Of a DNA stretch of 64,000 bases, positions 45,421 to 55,680 are shown piece after piece; the first letter of the stretch is position 1, and each line of letters starts with the position of its first letter. The DNA is taken from NCBI GenBank assembly GCA_023703655.1, contig CP097973.1, positions 602,170-666,169 on the forward strand, written 5' to 3'. A program made the translations under genes and the position numbers. Below the pieces are notes generated by a model, which was not told where the DNA came from, ran no database searches, and saw only the letters and a program-made list of their open reading frames with translations. Source of the stretch: SAR86 cluster bacterium. Its GTDB lineage: Bacteria > Pseudomonadota > Gammaproteobacteria > Magnimaribacterales > D2472.

Positions 45421-46195
45421 GTCAGTAATTAAAACGCTCGTTGTTGCTTTGATTGTCTGTCTATTATGTTCGTTAGTGGTTTCATCTGTTGCAGTTAGTT
45501 TAAGGGATGCTCAAAATCTAAATAAATTAAATGATCAACGAATAAAAGTTTTACAAGCTGCAGGAATATATGATGATACAAAATCTATTGAAGAACAATT
45601 TAACTCTATAACTAGCAAACTCATAGATTTTGAAAATAATGCTATAGTTGATTCATTTGGAGATATAGAACTTTCAACATATGATCCTGTTGAGTACTCA
45701 AAGAAAGATGGTTACTTTACTCCCATTGCACCAAATGATGATATTGCAGTCATCAAAAATAGAGAAAAGTTCGGAAAGATATTTATTCTTAAAGATTCAG
45801 AAAATAACCTATCCAAAGTAATTTTACCGATAAGAGGTTATGGTCTTTGGGGAACATTATATGGATATATTTCTCTATCATCAGATTTGAATACTATTGA
45901 AGGTCTCGAATTTTATGAACATAAAGAAACGCCTGGTTTAGGTGGCGAAGTTGATAATCAAAAATGGAAAAATATGTGGGTTGGTAAAAAAATCTATGGA
46001 GTAAAAAATGATGTCCAATTCCAAGTAATTAAAGGATCTGTTGATAATGAAAGTCAATTAGCGATATATCAGGTAGATGGTTTATCCGGTGCAACCATAA
46101 CTAGTAGAGGTGTTACAAATATGATTGCATACTGGTTTGGAGAAAACGGCTATAAGGAAGTATTAGGTAACTTAAAAAATGTAAATAAAACATAA
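45413..46195 (+). CDS. nqrC: Na+-translocating NADH:quinone reductase subunit C
   Basis: A 260-residue subunit from ATG 45413; an in-frame codon at 45386 would start inside nqrB. It has a single N-terminal membrane helix and a periplasmic FMN domain, with the covalent FMN Thr228 in [22 protein letters not shown] and [11 protein letters not shown] are typical. The ApbE flavin transferase encoded in the same operon would attach the FMN. Confidence 0.97.
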   Translation: MNESVIKTLVVALIVCLLCSLVVSSVAVSLRDAQNLNKLNDQRIKVLQAAGIYDDTKSIEEQFNSITSKLIDFENNAIVDSFGDIELSTYDPVEYSKKDGYFTPIAPNDDIAVIKNREKFGKIFILKDSENNLSKVILPIRGYGLWGTLYGYISLSSDLNTIEGLEFYEHKETPGLGGEVDNQKWKNMWVGKKIYGVKNDVQFQVIKGSVDNESQLAIYQVDGLSGATITSRGVTNMIAYWFGENGYKEVLGNLKNVNKT

Positions 46196-46208
46196 ATTTA
46201 AAATCACC

Positions 46209-46892
46209 ATGGCAAGCAAATACAAAGATCTACTAATAAAACCACTAGTAACTGAGAATCCTATAACTTTACAAATCCTTGGTATTTGTTCTGCCTTAGC
46301 AGTCACTAGTAATTTAACAGTTACATTAATTATGTGTGTAGCTCTTACAAGCGTTCTAACTTTTTCAAACTTTTTTATATCTCTTGTAAGAAATTATATT
46401 CCATCAAGTGTAAGAATAATTGTGCAAATGACTATAATTGCCTCTCTTGTAATTGTTGTTGATGAATTGCTAAAAGCTTATAACTATGAAGCTAGTAAAA
46501 AGCTAACTGTATTTGTTGGACTGATTATTACCAATTGCATTGTCATGGGTCGAGCAGAGGCTTTTGCAATGAAAGAGAAACCGATTCCAAGTTTAGTTGA
46601 TGGTTTTGGTAATGGTTTAGGGTACAGCTTTATATTGATTGTTGTGGCCGTTATTAGAGAGCTATTTGGTGCAGGAACACTGATGGGTTATGAGATATTT
46701 GTAACAACTACAAATGGAGGTTGGTATCCAGCAAACAATCTATTGCTGCTACCACCTAGTTCATTCATTATCATTGGTCTAATGATATGGGTTATAAGAA
46801 CACTAAATAAAGAACAAATTGAATCAAAAGAGTTTGTTCCATCGAAACATAATACAGCTCCCAATTATGAAAAGAGAGAATTAAATGTTTGA
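46209..46892 (+). CDS. nqrD: Na+-translocating NADH:quinone reductase subunit D
   Basis: A 227-residue, six-helix membrane subunit. The conserved [17 protein letters not shown] opening, [17 protein letters not shown] (with the Cys used to bind iron at the NqrD/NqrE interface) and [19 protein letters not shown] are present. It overlaps nqrE by 8 bases. Confidence 0.97.
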   Translation: MASKYKDLLIKPLVTENPITLQILGICSALAVTSNLTVTLIMCVALTSVLTFSNFFISLVRNYIPSSVRIIVQMTIIASLVIVVDELLKAYNYEASKKLTVFVGLIITNCIVMGRAEAFAMKEKPIPSLVDGFGNGLGYSFILIVVAVIRELFGAGTLMGYEIFVTTTNGGWYPANNLLLLPPSSFIIIGLMIWVIRTLNKEQIESKEFVPSKHNTAPNYEKRELNV

Positions 46893-47496
46893 ATATTATT
46901 TAAATCTATTCTTAACAACAGTCTTTATTGAAAATATAGCGCTCTCTTTTTTCTTGGGTATGTGCACATTTATTGCAATATCCAAAAAGATTGATGCAGC
47001 AATTGGTCTTGGAATAGCTGTCATTGTTGTTTGTTTAATAACAGTGCCGTTGAATAATCTTATTTATAATTATGTTTTAAGAGAAGGGGCGCTTGAATGG
47101 GTAGGTTTGCCAAATACTAATTTGGAATTTGTTGAATTAATTAGCTACATAGGTGTCATAGCAGCAGCTGTGCAAATTTTAGAGATGTTTCTAGATAAAT
47201 TTGTACCAGTTTTGTACAATGCACTTGGTGTTTTTCTACCCTTAATTACTGTTAATTGTGCAATACTTGGAGCTTCACTTTTTATGGTAGAAAAAGATCT
47301 TATGTTTACTGAAAGTGTAGTCTATGGACTTGGTGCTGGTGTTGGTTGGGCAATGGCTATTGTGATACTAGCTGGTATAAGAGAAAGACTAAAATATGCT
47401 GATATACCAGATGGTCTTCAAGGATTAGGTATAACTTTCATAATTGTAGGACTAATGAGTTTTGGTTTCATGTCATTTGGAGGCATTTCGTTATAA
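46885..47496 (+). CDS. nqrE: Na+-translocating NADH:quinone reductase subunit E
   Basis: A 203-residue, six-helix subunit in inverted topology to Nqr[23 protein letters not shown] carries the first iron-binding Cys and [16 protein letters not shown] the second. Length and motif order are standard. It is followed by nqrF after 12 bases. Confidence 0.97.
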   Translation: MFEYYLNLFLTTVFIENIALSFFLGMCTFIAISKKIDAAIGLGIAVIVVCLITVPLNNLIYNYVLREGALEWVGLPNTNLEFVELISYIGVIAAAVQILEMFLDKFVPVLYNALGVFLPLITVNCAILGASLFMVEKDLMFTESVVYGLGAGVGWAMAIVILAGIRERLKYADIPDGLQGLGITFIIVGLMSFGFMSFGGISL

Positions 47497-47508
47497 AAAG
47501 GAAATATT

Positions 47509-48738
47509 ATGTCAATTGATTTATTTTTAGGTGTTCTATCTTTTACTGGTGTTGTACTCCTGCTTGTTTGCATAATAATCTTTGCAAGAAGTTTATTGGT
47601 TAGCACTGGATCGGTTAATATCGAAATAAATGATGATCCAACTAATACTATTACTGTTCCAGCTGGATCCAAATTACTTCAAACTCTTGCAGAAAATAAA
47701 ATATTTTTATCTTCAGCGTGCGGTGGAGGCGGGACTTGCAGTCAATGTAAATGCCAAATTATAGATGGGGGAGGCTCCATACTACCAACTGAAGAGTCAC
47801 ATTTCACTACAAAAGAAAAGTCAGATGGTTGGCGTTTGTCATGTCAGGTGCCAGTAAAAGAGGATCTTAAAATAAAAATTCCTGATGAAGTATTTGGAGT
47901 GAAAGAATGGGAATGTGAGGTTATCTCAAATAATAATGTTGCCACTTTTATAAAAGAGCTTATTTTAAAACTTCCTGATGGTGAAGAGGTAAATTTTAAG
48001 GCTGGTGGTTATGTACAGTTGGAGGCACCTAAATATGAAAATCTTTCATACAAAAACTTTAATATAGAAGAAGAATATCATGAAGATTGGGATAGATTTA
48101 AAATATGGGACAATACTGCCAACAATGATGATTCAATAATTAGAGCTTATTCAATGGCTAATTATCCTGAAGAGAAGGGTGTATTAAAATTCAATATTAG
48201 AATTGCCTCTCCACCTCCTGGTTCAGATGTTCCGCCTGGACTTATGTCATCCTGGGTATTTAACCTTAAAAAAGGAGATAAAGTTAGAGTATTTGGACCG
48301 TTTGGTGAGTTCTTTGCAAAAGAAACAGATAATGAGATGGTATTTGTTGGCGGTGGAGCTGGTATGGCGCCAATGCGAGCACATATATTTGATCAACTTT
48401 TAAGATTAAACTCAAAACGAAAAATTACTTTCTGGTATGGAGCTAGAAGTTTAAGAGAAATGTTTTATGTAGATGAATTTAATAAGCTTGATAATGATAA
48501 TGAAAACTTTAACTGGCATGTAGCATTATCAGATCCACTCCCTGATGATAATTGGGAAGGCAAAACTGGTTTTATACATCAAGTATTATTTGATAATTAT
48601 CTCAAAGATCATCCAGCACCAGAGGATTGTGAGTATTATTTATGTGGGCCACCAATGATGAATAAAGCAGTAATTGAAATGCTATTAGATCTTGGAGTTG
48701 AACCAGAAAATATTGCTCTTGATGATTTTGGCGGCTAA
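47509..48738 (+). CDS. nqrF: Na+-translocating NADH:quinone reductase subunit F
   Basis: A 409-residue NADH-oxidising subunit with one N-terminal membrane helix. The 2Fe-2S site uses Cys71, Cys77, Cys80 and Cys112. The FAD domain has [11 protein letters not shown] and the NADH domain [18 protein letters not shown], with a C-terminal [10 protein letters not shown]. All cofactor motifs are intact. Electrons enter the pump here. Confidence 0.98.
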   Translation: MSIDLFLGVLSFTGVVLLLVCIIIFARSLLVSTGSVNIEINDDPTNTITVPAGSKLLQTLAENKIFLSSACGGGGTCSQCKCQIIDGGGSILPTEESHFTTKEKSDGWRLSCQVPVKEDLKIKIPDEVFGVKEWECEVISNNNVATFIKELILKLPDGEEVNFKAGGYVQLEAPKYENLSYKNFNIEEEYHEDWDRFKIWDNTANNDDSIIRAYSMANYPEEKGVLKFNIRIASPPPGSDVPPGLMSSWVFNLKKGDKVRVFGPFGEFFAKETDNEMVFVGGGAGMAPMRAHIFDQLLRLNSKRKITFWYGARSLREMFYVDEFNKLDNDNENFNWHVALSDPLPDDNWEGKTGFIHQVLFDNYLKDHPAPEDCEYYLCGPPMMNKAVIEMLLDLGVEPENIALDDFGG

Positions 48739-49719
48739 TTGATTAGTAGAAATTTCATTGCTAAGACTCTAGCTTTTGTTGTAGCAACTTTATGTGTTTA
48801 TACAGCTTACGTATATAACCAAAAACAGGTTTATAGAGTATCAGGTAGTATATTTGGTTCTTCTTACAATATAATCTCCCCAACATACATAAACGACCAA
48901 GTACATCAAAGCATTAAAGATGAGCTTAATAGAATAGATCTTATAGCATCAAATTATAAAAATAATTCTGAGTTATCATTAATTAATCAGGCCGAAATTA
49001 ATAAAAAGATTACCATCTCAAATGATCTACAAAAAATTATAGAATCATCAATTGAGTTTAATAAAATTTCTAATGGAGCATTTGATGTAACCTTAGGTAA
49101 TACAATCAATCAATTAGGATTTGGTCCTGAAATTTTTTTAAATCAAAGGGATAAAGTAATTGATTATCAAGAAAAATTTACAATTAATAATAATTTATTT
49201 GTAAAACGTGATTACTTTCTCATTGACTTATCTGCTATCGCAAAAGGTTACGCAGTAGATAAAATTGCTGATTTATTAGATCAATTAAATTTTAATAATT
49301 ACTTTATCGATATTGGTGGCGAGGTAATCGTAAAAGGTAATAAACACAATCAGCCATGGATAATTGGTATTCAAGATCCAAGCAGCCAACTAATTAAACC
49401 TATTATGCAAATTGAACATGATTCAAATAAAAGGTTGTCAATGGCTACGTCTGGAGAATATAGGAATTATTATGTTAAAGATGCAAAGACTATATCTCAT
49501 ACTATCAATCCAAAAACATTAGAATCAATTTCTCAGACATCATTGAGTGTTAGCGTAAAAGGAAATTTTGATTGTATGAGTGCAGATGCCTATGCTACAT
49601 GGTTTAATGTTATTGGTCCTACTGAATCATTAGAAATAGCTAATTCAAGGCAAATTGCAGTTATGTTTATTGTTAAAAATAGTAATGGTATTGAATTTAG
49701 ACAATCAAATTATTGGTAA
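48739..49719 (+). CDS. apbE: FAD:protein FMN transferase, ApbE type
   Basis: A 326-residue protein read from TTG 48739, directly after the nqrF stop. It has an N-terminal membrane anchor (about residues 7-25) and an ApbE domain with SNYKNNSELSLINQ, LIDLSAIAKGYAVDKIADLL, NYFIDIGGEVIVKG and the late SADAYATWFNVIG metal site. It transfers FMN to threonines of NqrB and NqrC, consistent with its place in the nqr operon. Confidence 0.94.
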   Translation: MISRNFIAKTLAFVVATLCVYTAYVYNQKQVYRVSGSIFGSSYNIISPTYINDQVHQSIKDELNRIDLIASNYKNNSELSLINQAEINKKITISNDLQKIIESSIEFNKISNGAFDVTLGNTINQLGFGPEIFLNQRDKVIDYQEKFTINNNLFVKRDYFLIDLSAIAKGYAVDKIADLLDQLNFNNYFIDIGGEVIVKGNKHNQPWIIGIQDPSSQLIKPIMQIEHDSNKRLSMATSGEYRNYYVKDAKTISHTINPKTLESISQTSLSVSVKGNFDCMSADAYATWFNVIGPTESLEIANSRQIAVMFIVKNSNGIEFRQSNYW

Positions 49720-49728
49720 AATATAACA

Positions 49729-49911
49729 ATGTTTGAATTTTTTGCAGCATTCATATTAATTTGTACAACCTTTGTTTTTATTGCTTTGAGTTTAATAATC
49801 AAAAATAAACCTGTTCAAGGAAGTTGTGGTGGCCTCGCAAACATCACAGATGATGGAAAATGTGGCTATTGTGGCAAGCCGGTTAATGAGGGCTGTGATT
49901 TAGATGATTAA
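49729..49911 (+). CDS. nqrM: Nqr maturation protein NqrM
   Basis: A 60-residue protein with one N-terminal membrane helix and a cysteine-rich tail (GSCGG, CGYCGKPVNEGCD). This is the NqrM (DUF539) pattern; the family is needed to assemble the iron centre of NqrD/NqrE. It ends in a TTAA shared with the convergent aceA stop. Confidence 0.93.
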   Translation: MFEFFAAFILICTTFVFIALSLIIKNKPVQGSCGGLANITDDGKCGYCGKPVNEGCDLDD

Positions 49912-51518
49912 AACTGATTCATGGTGTTGTCATCACCAGCTGCTTTAAGAGCATTTTCACCAGAAAAATATTCTTTGTGTGTATCACCAACGTTTGTTCC
50001 AGCTAAGTCTTGATGTTTTACAGAAGACATATTTCTTCTAATCTCCTGCCTTTGAATGCCTTTAACGTATGCAAGCATCCCTTGATCTCCAAAATATCCT
50101 TCAGATAAAACATCTGTACCTAAGGCAGTTTCATGATACGTAGGTAAGGTTATAAGATGATGAAAAATCCCTGCTTTTTCTGAAGCATCTTTTTGGAATT
50201 GTTTAATCAATTCATCAGCTTTTGCTGCAAGCTCAGATTCATCATACTGAGATTCCATTAAAGCTTTTGGATTTTCTTTTGGATCAGGGTATTTAGAAAC
50301 ATCTTCATTATTTTCAATCATTTCATAATAGACTTGCTCTCTAAAAGCTAGAGTCCAATTAAATGATGGAGAATTGTTGTAGACTAATTTAGCATTTGGA
50401 ATTGTTTTTCGAATTTCTTTTACCATATCTGAAATTTGTTTAACATTTGGTTTCTCAGTCTCAATCCAAAGAAGATCTGCACCATTTTTTAAGCTAGTAA
50501 TACAATCCAATACTACTCTGTCAAAACCTGTATTAGCTTTAAATCTATATAGACCATTTGACAATCTTACTGGTTTTACCTGTACACCATTTTGATGAAT
50601 AGCTATATCATTTTCGTTTAAATCTTCAAGATTATTAATTTCTTCCGTTTCAAGAAATGAATTATATTGATCAGCAAGATCACCAGATGTTTTTGAAACT
50701 GGCACCTTTTGAGTTAATCCTGCTCCCAAAGAATCTGTTCTGGCAACAATTATTCCATTATCAACACCCAATTCTAGAAAGGCATATCTTACTGCATTAA
50801 TTTTTGCTAAGAAGTCTTCATGTGGCACGGTTACCTTGCCATCCTGATGACCACATTGTTTTTCATCTGACACCTGATTCTCAATTTGTATCGCACATGC
50901 TCCGTTTTCAATCATTTTTCTTGCAAGTAAGTATGTTGCTTCCTCATTACCAAAACCTGCATCAATATCTGCAATAATTGGAACAACGTGAGTTTCAAAA
51001 TTATCAATTTTTTCTATAATTTTTGACGTATCTTCATTTTTTGATTCAAGCTCATCAAGCTCATCAAATAAATGTTGTAATTGAATTGAATCAGCTCTTT
51101 TAAGGAATGTATATATTTCTTTTATTAGGGCTGGTACAGATATTTTTTCATGCATGCTTTGATCTGGAAGGGGACCAAATTGTGATCTAAGTGCTGCAAC
51201 CATCCAGCCACTCAAATAAACATAGGTCTTTTCAGTTGTTTTTTTTGTTCTTTTAACTCCCATCATCATTTGTTGAGCAACAAAACCATGCCAACATCCT
51301 AATGATTGAGTATAAATAGATGCATCTTTATCATAAGCATCCATGTCTTTTCTCATGATATCCGCAGTGTATCGTGCAATATCTAATCCAGTCTTAAACC
51401 TATTTTGTAAGGACATGCGAGCAACAAATTTTGGATCAATAGATTTCCATGCATCAGATTGAAATCCATCTATGTTCTTAATGCGAGCAATCTCATCAAG
51501 CAGTTTCAGTTTTGACAT
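49908..51518 (-). CDS. aceA: isocitrate lyase
   Basis: A 536-residue enzyme cleaving isocitrate to glyoxylate and succinate. It is of the longer, pseudomonad-like class. The catalytic motif appears as EKQCGHQDGKV (Cys near residue 220), with DIDAGFGNEEATY upstream and NNSPSFNWTLAF downstream. The start is supported by GGAGA at 51523-51527. With icd nearby it marks the branch between TCA cycle and glyoxylate shunt. No malate synthase is in the window. Confidence 0.96.
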   Translation of the reverse strand: MSKLKLLDEIARIKNIDGFQSDAWKSIDPKFVARMSLQNRFKTGLDIARYTADIMRKDMDAYDKDASIYTQSLGCWHGFVAQQMMMGVKRTKKTTEKTYVYLSGWMVAALRSQFGPLPDQSMHEKISVPALIKEIYTFLKRADSIQLQHLFDELDELESKNEDTSKIIEKIDNFETHVVPIIADIDAGFGNEEATYLLARKMIENGACAIQIENQVSDEKQCGHQDGKVTVPHEDFLAKINAVRYAFLELGVDNGIIVARTDSLGAGLTQKVPVSKTSGDLADQYNSFLETEEINNLEDLNENDIAIHQNGVQVKPVRLSNGLYRFKANTGFDRVVLDCITSLKNGADLLWIETEKPNVKQISDMVKEIRKTIPNAKLVYNNSPSFNWTLAFREQVYYEMIENNEDVSKYPDPKENPKALMESQYDESELAAKADELIKQFQKDASEKAGIFHHLITLPTYHETALGTDVLSEGYFGDQGMLAYVKGIQRQEIRRNMSSVKHQDLAGTNVGDTHKEYFSGENALKAAGDDNTMNQF

Positions 51519-51522
51519 AAAT

Positions 51523-51527
51523 TCTCC
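51523..51527 (-). promoter_or_regulatory. ribosome binding site of aceA
   Basis: GGAGA on the minus strand, 4 bases before the aceA ATG (51516-51518); one of the few strong Shine-Dalgarno sites in the window. Confidence 0.6.
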
Positions 51528-51564
51528 GGTAGGTCACTAATTATAATATGAAAAAAAATTAAAA

Positions 51565-52908
51565 CTATAATAGATTGGCTTGTCCAATATAGTTTTGCGG
51601 AGTAAGGGCTAATAACTTATTTTTTGATTTTAATGAAATAGGAAGATTATTTACCAGTTGTTTATAAGATTCTTTATCCATTTCAGAACCTCTAGTAAAA
51701 TCTTTTATATATTCATACGCATCATCAATACCCTCAAGTTTCATTACTATTTGAATAGCTTCACTTAGAACTTGCCAATTATTATTTAGTTCTTCTAGTG
51801 CTTTTTGATTATTAATATGCAATTTACTTAATCCTTTGGCAGATGATTTAATGCCTAAAAATGAGTAACTGATTGCTGTTCCCACATTTCTTAATACAGT
51901 AGAGTCACTTAGATCCCTTTGTAAACGTGATTTTTGAAGTTTATCAGCAAGGAATACTAGCAAACTGTTAGCAAGTTGAAGATTGCCTTCAGAATTTTCA
52001 AAATCAATGGGATTAACTTTATGAGGCATAGTAGATGAACCAACTTCGTTTTTATTTATTTTTAATTTGAATAAATCATTTGAAATATAAGTCCATATGT
52101 CTCTGTTAAAATCAATTAAAATATTATTGATTCTTACCATGGAATGCGCAAAAGATGCTATCGAATCATGGGAGTCAATTTGTGTTGTAATTGGATTGAT
52201 CTGAAGGCCGATAGTTCTCCCAAATGAATTTATAAATGCACTCCAATTTTTTGTAGTTGAAATAAGTGATAATGTATGAAAATTTCCAGTTGTTCCAGAA
52301 AATTTTCCATATATTTCAATTGATTTAAATATCCTAATCTCATTTTGTAACCGATGTGAAAAAACCTTCAGCTCTTTTCCAAATGTTGATGGTGAAGCAG
52401 GCTGTCCATGAGTCCTTGCAAGAATAGGCTTATTTTTCCACTGTTTTGCTCGTGTATATAATTGCTTTTGTAAGTGTTGTAAATTTTTTATGTATATGGT
52501 CTTCGCTTCGTTAAAAATTAGTGCATAGGAAGTTGAATTAACATCTTCACTTGTTAAACCAAAATGGATGTATTTAGAGTAGGGACTTAGTGACTTGATG
52601 GCTGCAAATTTTGATCTAATAAAATATTCAATTGCTTTTACATCATGATTTGTTTTCTTTTCAATTTTTTTAATTTGTTTTGCATCATTTTGATTGAAAT
52701 TATCAATTATCCCATTAATAAGTTTTTGATTTACTATTGATAATTTTTTGAAATTATTTGGTAATTTTTTGCAAAGATATAACAGCCAATTTAGCTCAAC
52801 TAGTAAGCGCGTTTTATTTAAATAAGATTCAGAGAATAAATAATTTATCTCATCTATTTTATTTGAATATCTAGAATCTAATGGTGAAACTAATTTATCT
52901 TTTAACAT
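51565..52908 (-). CDS. purB: adenylosuccinate lyase
   Basis: A 447-residue purine-synthesis enzyme that splits SAICAR and adenylosuccinate. It is of the E. coli-like class, with LVSPLDSRYSNKIDEI, HFGLTSEDVNSTSYAL, ARTHGQPASPSTFGKEL and the family signature GSSTMPHKVNPIDFENSEGN. It follows mnmA with 3 bases between; the hflD gene that often separates them in other gammaproteobacteria is absent. Confidence 0.97.
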   Translation of the reverse strand: MLKDKLVSPLDSRYSNKIDEINYLFSESYLNKTRLLVELNWLLYLCKKLPNNFKKLSIVNQKLINGIIDNFNQNDAKQIKKIEKKTNHDVKAIEYFIRSKFAAIKSLSPYSKYIHFGLTSEDVNSTSYALIFNEAKTIYIKNLQHLQKQLYTRAKQWKNKPILARTHGQPASPSTFGKELKVFSHRLQNEIRIFKSIEIYGKFSGTTGNFHTLSLISTTKNWSAFINSFGRTIGLQINPITTQIDSHDSIASFAHSMVRINNILIDFNRDIWTYISNDLFKLKINKNEVGSSTMPHKVNPIDFENSEGNLQLANSLLVFLADKLQKSRLQRDLSDSTVLRNVGTAISYSFLGIKSSAKGLSKLHINNQKALEELNNNWQVLSEAIQIVMKLEGIDDAYEYIKDFTRGSEMDKESYKQLVNNLPISLKSKNKLLALTPQNYIGQANLL

Positions 52909-52911
52909 ATT

Positions 52912-54006
52912 TCAATTAATGGCTTTACTAATTATTCCTCCACCAATGCAAATTTTATCACTTTGATCATAAAAAACGGCTGATTGACCTGGTGCAATTG
53001 CTCTTATTTTTTCGTTGAAACGAACAGTGCTTGTTGAAAGATCTAAACTACAATCAACTGCCTTTTGTCTGTGTCTGACTTGAACCTTACACATAATCTG
53101 ATTAGATCTAAATTTTGAATGTTGATTAATAAATTTCATAGAGTCTAATTCCAGACCAGTGTTTAAAAGTAGATCGTTATCTTCTCCTTGACATACATAT
53201 ACAGTATTCAAGTTGATGTCCTTTTTATATACATACCATGGCAGTTCTGATTTATTCTTTACACCACCAATATTCAACCCTTGTCTTTGTCCTATTGTAT
53301 ATAAAGCTGAACCATGATGCTCGCCAAGAATATTACCCTCATTATCAATTATCTCACCAGGAGTTAATTCTATAAATCGGGATAAAAAGTTTTTAAGATT
53401 TCTCTCTCCAACAAAACAAATACCTACAGAGTCTTTCTTGGTGCTGATATGTAAACCAATATCTGATGCAATATTTCTTACTTCAGTTTTATTTATTTTA
53501 GAAAGAGGGAATATACAATTTTTAAGATCTTTTGATTTAACCTCATGTAAAAAATATGTTTGATCTTTGTTGATATCTTTTGATCTAGACAAATAAACAT
53601 CATCTTTTTCTTTTGTAAGGGAAGCATAGTGTCCAGTTGCAATGTGTGTAGCCCCAATTTGCTTTGCATAATCAATAAATGCTTTAAATTTAATTTCTCT
53701 ATTACATAGAATATCAGGATTAGGAGTGCGTCCCTTAGCATGCTCACTTAGGAAAAAAGTAAAAACTCTCTCCCAATACTCATCACTGAAATTTGCTTTA
53801 TGTAATTGGATATCTAATTCATCACATACCTTTGATGCATCTTCAAAATCGATTTCTGATGTGCAAACCTCTCCTGGCTCAGATTGCCAATTTTTCATAA
53901 ATAAACCGGTAATTTTATATCCCTGATCTTTTAGAAGATATGCTGCAACAGATGAATCAACACCACCCGACATTCCTACCACTATATTTTTATCTTTTTT
54001 TCTCAT
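52912..54006 (-). CDS. mnmA: tRNA-specific 2-thiouridylase
   Basis: A 364-residue enzyme installing 2-thiouridine at position 34 of tRNA for Lys, Glu and Gln. The PP-loop is GMSGGVDSS (11-19). FMKNWQSEPGEVCTSEIDFEDA, the catalytic Cys in TPNPDILCNREIKF and the second in KDSVGICFVGER are all present. YTIGQRQGLNIGG is also typical. It is divergent from icd across an 85-base gap. Confidence 0.97.
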   Translation of the reverse strand: MRKKDKNIVVGMSGGVDSSVAAYLLKDQGYKITGLFMKNWQSEPGEVCTSEIDFEDASKVCDELDIQLHKANFSDEYWERVFTFFLSEHAKGRTPNPDILCNREIKFKAFIDYAKQIGATHIATGHYASLTKEKDDVYLSRSKDINKDQTYFLHEVKSKDLKNCIFPLSKINKTEVRNIASDIGLHISTKKDSVGICFVGERNLKNFLSRFIELTPGEIIDNEGNILGEHHGSALYTIGQRQGLNIGGVKNKSELPWYVYKKDINLNTVYVCQGEDNDLLLNTGLELDSMKFINQHSKFRSNQIMCKVQVRHRQKAVDCSLDLSTSTVRFNEKIRAIAPGQSAVFYDQSDKICIGGGIISKAIN

Positions 54007-54044
54007 TTATATATATATCAATAAATTATATTTAGTATTTAGAG

Positions 54045-54050
54045 TATAAT
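54045..54050 (+). promoter_or_regulatory. candidate -10 box for icd
   Basis: A perfect TATAAT 41 bases before the icd ATG, predicting a leader of about 35 bases. No strong -35 is visible. Confidence 0.4.
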
Positions 54051-54091
54051 CACAACTCAATAATCTAAGCGAAGAGTATTTTAAGACAAAA

Positions 54092-55348
54092 ATGGCATAT
54101 AAAAATATAAAAATCCCCTCTGAAGGCAAAAAAATTTCTTTTGATAAGTCAGGAAAACTGGTTGTACCGGATAATCCTATAATTCCCTACATAGAAGGTG
54201 ATGGAATTGGAATTGATATTTCACCTGCAATGATTGCAGTTGTTGATAAGGCAGTTGAAGTAGCATATGAGGGTAAGAAAAAAATATCTTGGATGGAAGT
54301 ATATTGTGGTGAAAAATCAACAGAGGTATATGGAAAAGATGTTTGGTTGCCTGATGAAACCATTGAGGCATTAAAAGAATATATAGTAAGTATAAAAGGT
54401 CCCCTAACAACTCCTGTTGGTGGTGGTATTAGATCATTAAATGTATCTTTAAGACAAATATTAGATCTTTATGTTTGCTTAAGACCCATCAGATACTTCT
54501 CTGGTGTTCCAAGTCCTGTTAAAAATCCATCTTATGTTGATATGGTAATTTTTAGAGAAAATTCAGAAGATATATATGCTGGAGTTGAATTTGATGGTGG
54601 ATCAAAAGATGCTGACAAACTTGTAAATTTTCTCCAAAAGGAATTCAAGGTAGATAAAATTAGATTTACAAATAATGTTGGATTGGGTGTTAAGCCGATT
54701 TCTGAAGAGGGAACAAATCGCCTAGTAAGACAAGCTATAAATTATGCAATTGATAATAATAGATCATCAGTTACGCTTGTTCATAAAGGCAACATAATGA
54801 AATTTACAGAAGGTGCATTTCGTGATTGGGGCTATCAACTTTCTGTTGATGAATTTGGTGGAGAGCCCCTAGATGGTGGTCCATGGCATGTCATCAAAAA
54901 TCCAAATAATGGTGATAATATAATAATCAAAGATGTTATTTGTGATGCATTTTTACAACAAATACTTACTCGTCCAAAAGAATATGATGTTATTGCAACC
55001 ATGAATCTTAATGGTGATTATATTTCAGATGCATTGGCAGCATGTGTTGGAGGGATTGGAATAGCTCCGGGTGCAAACATTGGTGACTCATGTGCACTTT
55101 TTGAAGCAACTCATGGAACCGCACCTAAATATGCTGGTCAGGACAAAGTAAACCCTGGCTCGCTAATGCTTTCTGCTGAGATGATGCTAAGACATTTAGG
55201 ATGGGCTGATGCTGCGGATTTAATAATTTCAAGCATGGAAAAAGCTATCGTTGATAAGATGGTTACTTATGATTTTGAAAGATTAATGGATGATGCAAAT
55301 CTAGTATCTTGTTCTGGTTTTGCTAATGAGATGATTGAGAGAATGTGA
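54092..55348 (+). CDS. icd: isocitrate dehydrogenase (NADP+)
   Basis: A 418-residue dimeric TCA-cycle enzyme. Markers are [39 protein letters not shown] (residues around 111-130, with the Ser that AceK phosphorylates in E. coli), [16 protein letters not shown], and [27 protein letters not shown] (residues around 310-336). The residues around [20 protein letters not shown] agree with NADP use. No aceK is next to it or to aceA. It overlaps the clpS start by 4 bases. Confidence 0.97.
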   Translation: MAYKNIKIPSEGKKISFDKSGKLVVPDNPIIPYIEGDGIGIDISPAMIAVVDKAVEVAYEGKKKISWMEVYCGEKSTEVYGKDVWLPDETIEALKEYIVSIKGPLTTPVGGGIRSLNVSLRQILDLYVCLRPIRYFSGVPSPVKNPSYVDMVIFRENSEDIYAGVEFDGGSKDADKLVNFLQKEFKVDKIRFTNNVGLGVKPISEEGTNRLVRQAINYAIDNNRSSVTLVHKGNIMKFTEGAFRDWGYQLSVDEFGGEPLDGGPWHVIKNPNNGDNIIIKDVICDAFLQQILTRPKEYDVIATMNLNGDYISDALAACVGGIGIAPGANIGDSCALFEATHGTAPKYAGQDKVNPGSLMLSAEMMLRHLGWADAADLIISSMEKAIVDKMVTYDFERLMDDANLVSCSGFANEMIERM

Positions 55349-55680
55349 ACAATTTATCTAAAGATACCTCGAATGGTCAAGCTTTAGGAACGGTCACACT
55401 AGAAAAAAAACCTGAAGTCAAAGAGCCACCACTTTTTCAAGTTGTATTGCTAAATGATGACTATACACCAATGGAGTTTGTTGTCTTTGTAATTCAAAAA
55501 ATTTTTGGTTATGAGCATGGCAAGGCGACTGAAATTATGTTGTCAGTTCACAACAAAGGCAAGGGAGTTTGTGGTATATTTTCTAAGGAGATAGCTGAGA
55601 TGAAATGTAATGAAATAAACAACTTAGCTCAGGCTCATGAGCATCCATTATTAAGTGAAATTGAACCGTTATCAGATTAA
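55345..55680 (+). CDS. clpS: ClpS adaptor for ClpAP
   Basis: A 111-residue N-degron adaptor read from GTG 55345, inside the end of icd. The core [20 protein letters not shown] carries the binding-pocket Asn-Asp, followed by [12 protein letters not shown]. The N-terminal 25 residues are a flexible tail needed in E. coli to engage ClpA. Its TAA shares one base with the clpA ATG. Confidence 0.96.
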   Translation: MNNLSKDTSNGQALGTVTLEKKPEVKEPPLFQVVLLNDDYTPMEFVVFVIQKIFGYEHGKATEIMLSVHNKGKGVCGIFSKEIAEMKCNEINNLAQAHEHPLLSEIEPLSD